64,000 nucleotides of DNA from assembly GCA_019828595.1 (NCBI GenBank), contig JAHQRK010000024.1, forward strand, positions 1,054,001-1,118,000, in the 5' to 3' direction. The notes under the pieces were generated by a model. That model was not told the origin of the DNA and ran no database searches. It saw only the letters and a list, made by a program, of their open reading frames with translations. A program made the translations under genes and the position numbers. Shown piece after piece: positions 60,612 to 64,000 of this stretch; the first letter of the stretch is position 1, and each line of letters begins with the position of its first letter. Origin of the DNA: Aphanomyces cochlioides. Lineage: Eukaryota; Oomycota; Saprolegniomycetes; Saprolegniales; Verrucalvaceae.

Positions 60612-62229
60612 ATGTCTGTCGAAGCGCAAGGTGTGCAGGACGTGACTGTCGACTTGGCAACTGCTTTCAAGTATCGCGCGGAAGAATACTATGTGAGAAA
60701 AGCGTACTCGTCGTATTATGTTCGTGTAATTGAACTTCTACAGACATACGACTACATCTCAGTGACGGGAACACCAGGTTTGAACTTGTATACGATTAAA
60801 AGATGAATAACAGACGCGTGTGTTTTGTGTAGGCATTGGCAAATCGATCTTTTATGACTACTTCTTTTCTCGATACCGAAATGAACACCACGAGGCTATT
60901 ATTGTTACTGCGTCTTTCAACAAGGATCGGCAATTGGAGGAGTGTGTCGTGTTTAGTCCTGATGGTTCAAGTATGATTTGGGATAACACTGATTTCCCAA
61001 ACATTGGAAAACGTATTCCAAATGCGATTCATCTCTATGATGGACCGCCATCTGTGAAACCTGCGCGATCGAAAATGGTAACTTTCACAAGTCCCAATTT
61101 TGGTTGGCTCGATTCGATGCGGAAGAATGTCGAAGCTCATTGCGAGCTGTATATGCCTGTTTGGGAATTGGGCGAGTTGGGTGACGCCGTCAAAGTGTTG
61201 AATTTGGAGATATCAGACGAAGAATTGACCGAGAGATATAAACAGTTTGGTGGTGTCCCGCGCTATTGTCTAGCAAAATCAGCCAGAGCGTATCGAAAGG
61301 GATTGATCGCCATGGAACAAGCGATTGAGAAGATTAAAACGTTGGAGGATGTTCAAGCGTGCTTTGAAATGTCTGTGCCGTTAAATCTTGTAGTTCATCG
61401 ACTGCTGCATTACATTCCTGAAGAGGATCCAACATTTGCAACACTCGAGTTTGGTTCGGATTGGATTGGAATACGGATTTACAACCAACTCGCCGTTAAA
61501 CTTAGCCAAGAACGAGCAAAGTTGATGAAATGGCTTGACGGTGCAGGAAAAGCGTCTACGTTTAATGGATGGTTGTTTGAAAATCTCGCCCATGAAAAAC
61601 TTTTTGACGGTGGTACGTTCAAGTGCGTACAACTTGACGAACGAAGGCAAGAGATATCGCTGACGATCAATCGGACCATTGGGCATTATGAGCGGTTTGC
61701 AACTAACTTTACTTTGGAAATGGTCTTTCAGAATGTGTATCAAATCCCGAAATCTCAAACATTCAAGTCCATTGACTCGTTTATCCATTTGGGTGAGACG
61801 TTGCTGTTGTTCCAAATTACAAAATCATTAAACCATCCAGTCGATTGTGCAGGATTAGTGGAATTGTTTGCAAAGTTGGAGCTTGTTGACAAGATCAAAC
61901 AAAACCCACGCTTTGCTCAACTGATATTTGTTGTGCCTCAAGGAATTGGCGACTCGTACAAGAATCAACAATTGATCACTCAAAATTTGCGTTTGGAAGA
62001 CTTGATGGGAGCCGGCGTGAGATGTATTTCAGGGATTGGGCCAGTCCTGCAAAAGAAGTTGCACGACAAGAACATTTTTACTTGTTCACATTTGAAGGCT
62101 CATTCTAAAGATCCGGAGGTGAAACATGAGTTTGAGCTTTTGACCAAGCACATCGATCTATTGAAGCAGGTGTGCGACTTGTCGTATTTGAATATGATTC
62201 CACAATATGTGCTTGAGATTGAAGTCTAA
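60612..62229 (+). CDS. Crinkler/RHS-type NTPase with REase-like and HhH domains (copy B); one intron
   Basis: Exons 60612-60777 and 60833-62229, 55-bp intron in the Walker A motif as in A; about 520 residues if translation starts at the first in-frame ATG (60612, MSVEAQGVQD). The A start codon is not conserved; loss of ~20 N-terminal residues removes only the Pro/Ala/Gln linker. GWLFE, SIDSF, LLFQITKS..HPV and the HhH motif (ISGIGPVLQKKLHDKNI) are all present. Residues just after the P-loop (about 110-145) differ strongly from A, whereas the rest is ~95% similar by eye. Exon 2 has the same length in both copies and no frameshift, suggesting selection for function. Confidence 0.78.
60778..60832 (+). 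other. Spliceosomal intron in the P-loop (copy B)
   Basis: 55 bp, GTTTGAAC..TTTTGTGTAG; one base longer than in A (AAAAGATG versus AAAGATGG). Confidence 0.85.
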
Positions 62230-62627
62230 GGATTGATCAATATATATATATGTTTCTGCTGGCGCTCAAAAGTCTACACCCTTGCGATCCTACCTCTGTC
62301 ATTTGACGTACGACGGCTACAGTACTTGCGAATACCAGGGCGTGAGTGAATACAAAAAAAATGTTCGTATTCATATTAAAATAAACGTAATAAAGTGTAT
62401 TTCAAGTATTGCGCATTTCAGTTATTTGGCAATTTTACCCGATCGATTTATACAAAAAATTCTTTCGCTAATGATTTAATATTATAATCTTCAACAAATT
62501 TATTCCTATTATCAACAATTAATTTATCAGGACGATCAAGTGTTTCTGGAGCGCTAAATGACCCCCAATGTTTTTGCGTAAATTATTGGGTAATTTGTTA
62601 ACAGTAAATCTGAATATCGCATTATAT
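62230..62627. other. Non-coding 3' region before the right TIR (copy B)
   Basis: Same as 15896-16293: (TA)n run, no convincing plus-strand gene, and the minus-strand gene remnant at about 62448-62582. Confidence 0.55.
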
Positions 62628-62815
62628 TATAAATAATTATTGTTCAAGATCAAATGAATTTTAAAATTTTCTGTATGAAGGTCAAGATTATGCTGGTGAT
62701 GCAAAATGCTTTGAGTGGTGATCATTTTGCCTTTGGACACTTCCACAAGTGTTAATTGTGTTTTTTGCTCGAGGGTGTCTCTAGCGTATGGTTGTGGAAA
62801 TGGGTGAGAATCCAT
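62627..62815 (-). CDS. Possible small TIR-encoded protein (62 aa), right copy
   Basis: Inverted duplicate of 45563-45751; see 16293-16481. Confidence 0.25.
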   Translation of the reverse strand: MDSHPFPQPYARDTLEQKTQLTLVEVSKGKMITTQSILHHQHNLDLHTENFKIHLILNNNYL

Positions 62816-62900
62816 TCTTAGCTAATGGATGATGCCTTACTAATGCTTCTCGTCGTGAGAATTTTGAAGTGGCCACGATATACCTTTAACAGCTATTACT
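62628..62900. repeat. Right terminal inverted repeat of Polinton B (273 bp)
   Basis: Reverse complement of 45478-45750 over the full length. Confidence 0.95.
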
Positions 62901-62906
62901 CATAGC
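62901..62906. other. Right target-site duplication of Polinton B (CATAGC)
   Basis: Exact repeat of 45472-45477. Confidence 0.95.
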
Positions 62907-64000
62907 ATTGCCACTTTACAGCCAATTCCAAGAGTGTCCGAAAAAAGTAGACCCTCCATGATGCTGTATGTGTTAATTGTGGTCATATCGTAGCAATCGA
63001 GGGTTGAGCCATCTTAACAGTACTGGATGAAGAGTTTGCCAACAATGAGAGGAGAGAATTTGCACCAAAGTGAAGAGCTTGTGGGATGGGTACTCTAGAA
63101 TGCCCAAAGCGCTTTTGACGACGTATGTCTTCCGATTGATTCCACGCCATATCATCGGCAAACAAACTTGAGCTTGGAGCTAGGCAGCCATTTGTGTCGA
63201 CGAGGAAAATGTCTAATAAAATTGATCCACTTCTTTCTAACAAGTTCAACAGTTTAAAGCACAAGTCCATCTCTTCTGATGTTAATTGCTGAGACTGAGG
63301 CAATCTACTCAGTGCACTAAGGTAATCTCCATAATCGAAGGCATCTTTGATCGAAAATGAACGAAACATTTCATGAGGTACACTACAATCGAACAATTAG
63401 GTATACTTCAAATTCAATTTAAACAAATCCTCTGGTGGTACTTGATACAAAAGTGGTTCAAGTCTATCTGTTGCTTTTTTGCCACATAAGAAATTTTAGT
63501 GAATGACTTGCCAGTCCAGACCTAAGGTGAATCCTCCAAATCTTGTTTCCATTCATCCGTTCAAGCCGAAATCAACGTGTTGTAAAGTTATTTACCTTGT
63601 CTCGCGATTTCGTTTTGCTCTTCTTCAATCTCGCATTGAGTCAAATTCGTTTGCTCGACAAGACCAGGTACGCTTGATAGAATTTCGCCACAAACTTCCA
63701 TATCGACGACTTTATTCGGTACCGTTGATTCCAGCAGTTGTCTTTCCAAGCTGTATAAACTCGCCCTTCTGAGAGTGATGGGTTAATATGTATTGATGAA
63801 AATGTTTGCTTTATCATCACAAGAGGAAATTCATTTAGTTCTTCAACGCATTCATCACCATTATTCTTATCAAAGTGGCAATTAGCCGACGTGGTAAACT
63901 TGATGAGTGGAAATCGAAATAGAGTGCCTCCATTCATATCTACACCATAAAGTCAGTTGTAACAGCAAACGTTTAAGAACCTGTGCTTCAGGTCGCAACT
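62907..64000 (-). pseudogene. Sacsin-like gene, part upstream of Polinton B
   Basis: Minus-strand blocks: NGGTLFRFPLIKFTTSANCH (about 63930), the sacsin element that follows the HSP90-like ATPase domain, then after a frame change MFRSFSIKDAFDYGDYLSAL with LTSEEMDLCFKLLNLLERSG, DIFLVDTNGCLAPSSSLFAD and a further HSRVPIPQALHFGANSL stretch (63396-62983). These match the end of a sacsin repeat. The distance between the two blocks is much shorter than in a full sacsin module, so a segment is probably missing. Sequence continues across Polinton B into 45477-41500. Confidence 0.6.

Larger units (their letters stand above)
45478..62900 (+). mobile_element. Polinton/Maverick element B (complete, 17.4 kb)
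   Basis: Bounded by 273-bp inverted repeats starting AGTAATAGCTG and ending CAGCTATTACT, with the 6-bp direct duplication CATAGC outside. Length 17,423 bp. Gene order is as in element A, with an additional GIY-YIG gene. Polymerase, integrase, PY-like, PX-like, penton, ATPase, fibre, capsid and protease are open; the GIY-YIG gene is frameshifted and the Crinkler-like gene has lost the upstream ATG. It lies inside the sacsin-like gene. Confidence 0.97.

Noticed and set aside
45478..62900. Virophage or free viral contig
   Set aside because: The 6-bp TSD, integrase with chromodomain and host sequence on both sides show an integrated Polinton.
1..64000. tRNA or rRNA genes
   Set aside because: No cloverleaf with the usual conserved loop bases and no rRNA-like conserved segment was noticed by eye; a covariance-model search would be needed to be certain.

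Overview
The window is eukaryotic DNA carrying two copies of a Polinton/Maverick giant DNA transposon (a virus-like element) on either side of a heavily rearranged stretch of host DNA. The host parts contain recognisable pieces of THOC2 (mRNA export), a sacsin-like giant protein, a zinc-type alcohol dehydrogenase and a class IV aminotransferase, with at least one short (~50 bp) GT-AG intron. Together with the Crinkler-type gene inside both Polintons this suggests an oomycete-like protist (Saprolegniales would fit) or, less likely, a chytrid; this is an inference, not a proof.

Layout. (1) 1-16,566: Polinton A, AT-rich, cut by the window start inside its DNA polymerase and ending in a 273-bp terminal inverted repeat (TIR). 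It sits in the C-terminal tail of a THOC2-like gene copy; the uninterrupted target sequence is present four more times in the window. (2) 16,567-30,499: about three tandem ~5-kb host units, each with a THOC2 pseudogene (minus strand), a 228-bp repeat, and fragments of an alcohol dehydrogenase, a membrane protein and an aminotransferase. (3) 30,500-43,639: a large inverted repeat with ~4.4-kb arms, each holding a sacsin fragment, an intact Bro-N/T5orf172-like gene and a THOC2 tail. The ~4.3-kb spacer contains an inverted copy of part of the tandem unit, with the 228-bp repeat expanded to four copies. (4) 43,640-45,477 and 62,907-64,000: sacsin-like gene (minus strand), split by Polinton B. (5) 45,478-62,900: Polinton B, complete, with 273-bp TIRs and an exact 6-bp target-site duplication (CATAGC).

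Each Polinton encodes the expected set: protein-primed family B DNA polymerase, retroviral-type integrase with chromodomain, double-jelly-roll major capsid protein, penton protein, A32-like packaging ATPase and adenovirus-type protease, plus a PY-like protein, a PX/pVI-like protein, a fibre with a self-cleaving S74 chaperone domain, zinc-finger and ExoX-C-like proteins. Replication, integration and virion assembly could all be served by these genes. Polinton A has frameshifts in penton and fibre; Polinton B keeps these intact but has a frameshifted GIY-YIG gene.

The most notable item is the cargo gene at the right end of both Polintons: a Crinkler/RHS-type P-loop NTPase fused to a restriction-endonuclease-like domain and a C-terminal helix-hairpin-helix, with a spliceosomal intron that splits the Walker A motif. 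It is more GC-rich than its Polinton neighbours and looks like a gene shared between the host effector repertoire and a viral transposon. Comparing the two copies also shows a mosaic: nearly identical backbones with sharply divergent blocks in the fibre, the PX-like protein, the PY-like protein and the NTPase domain. No rRNA, tRNA or CRISPR array was seen.
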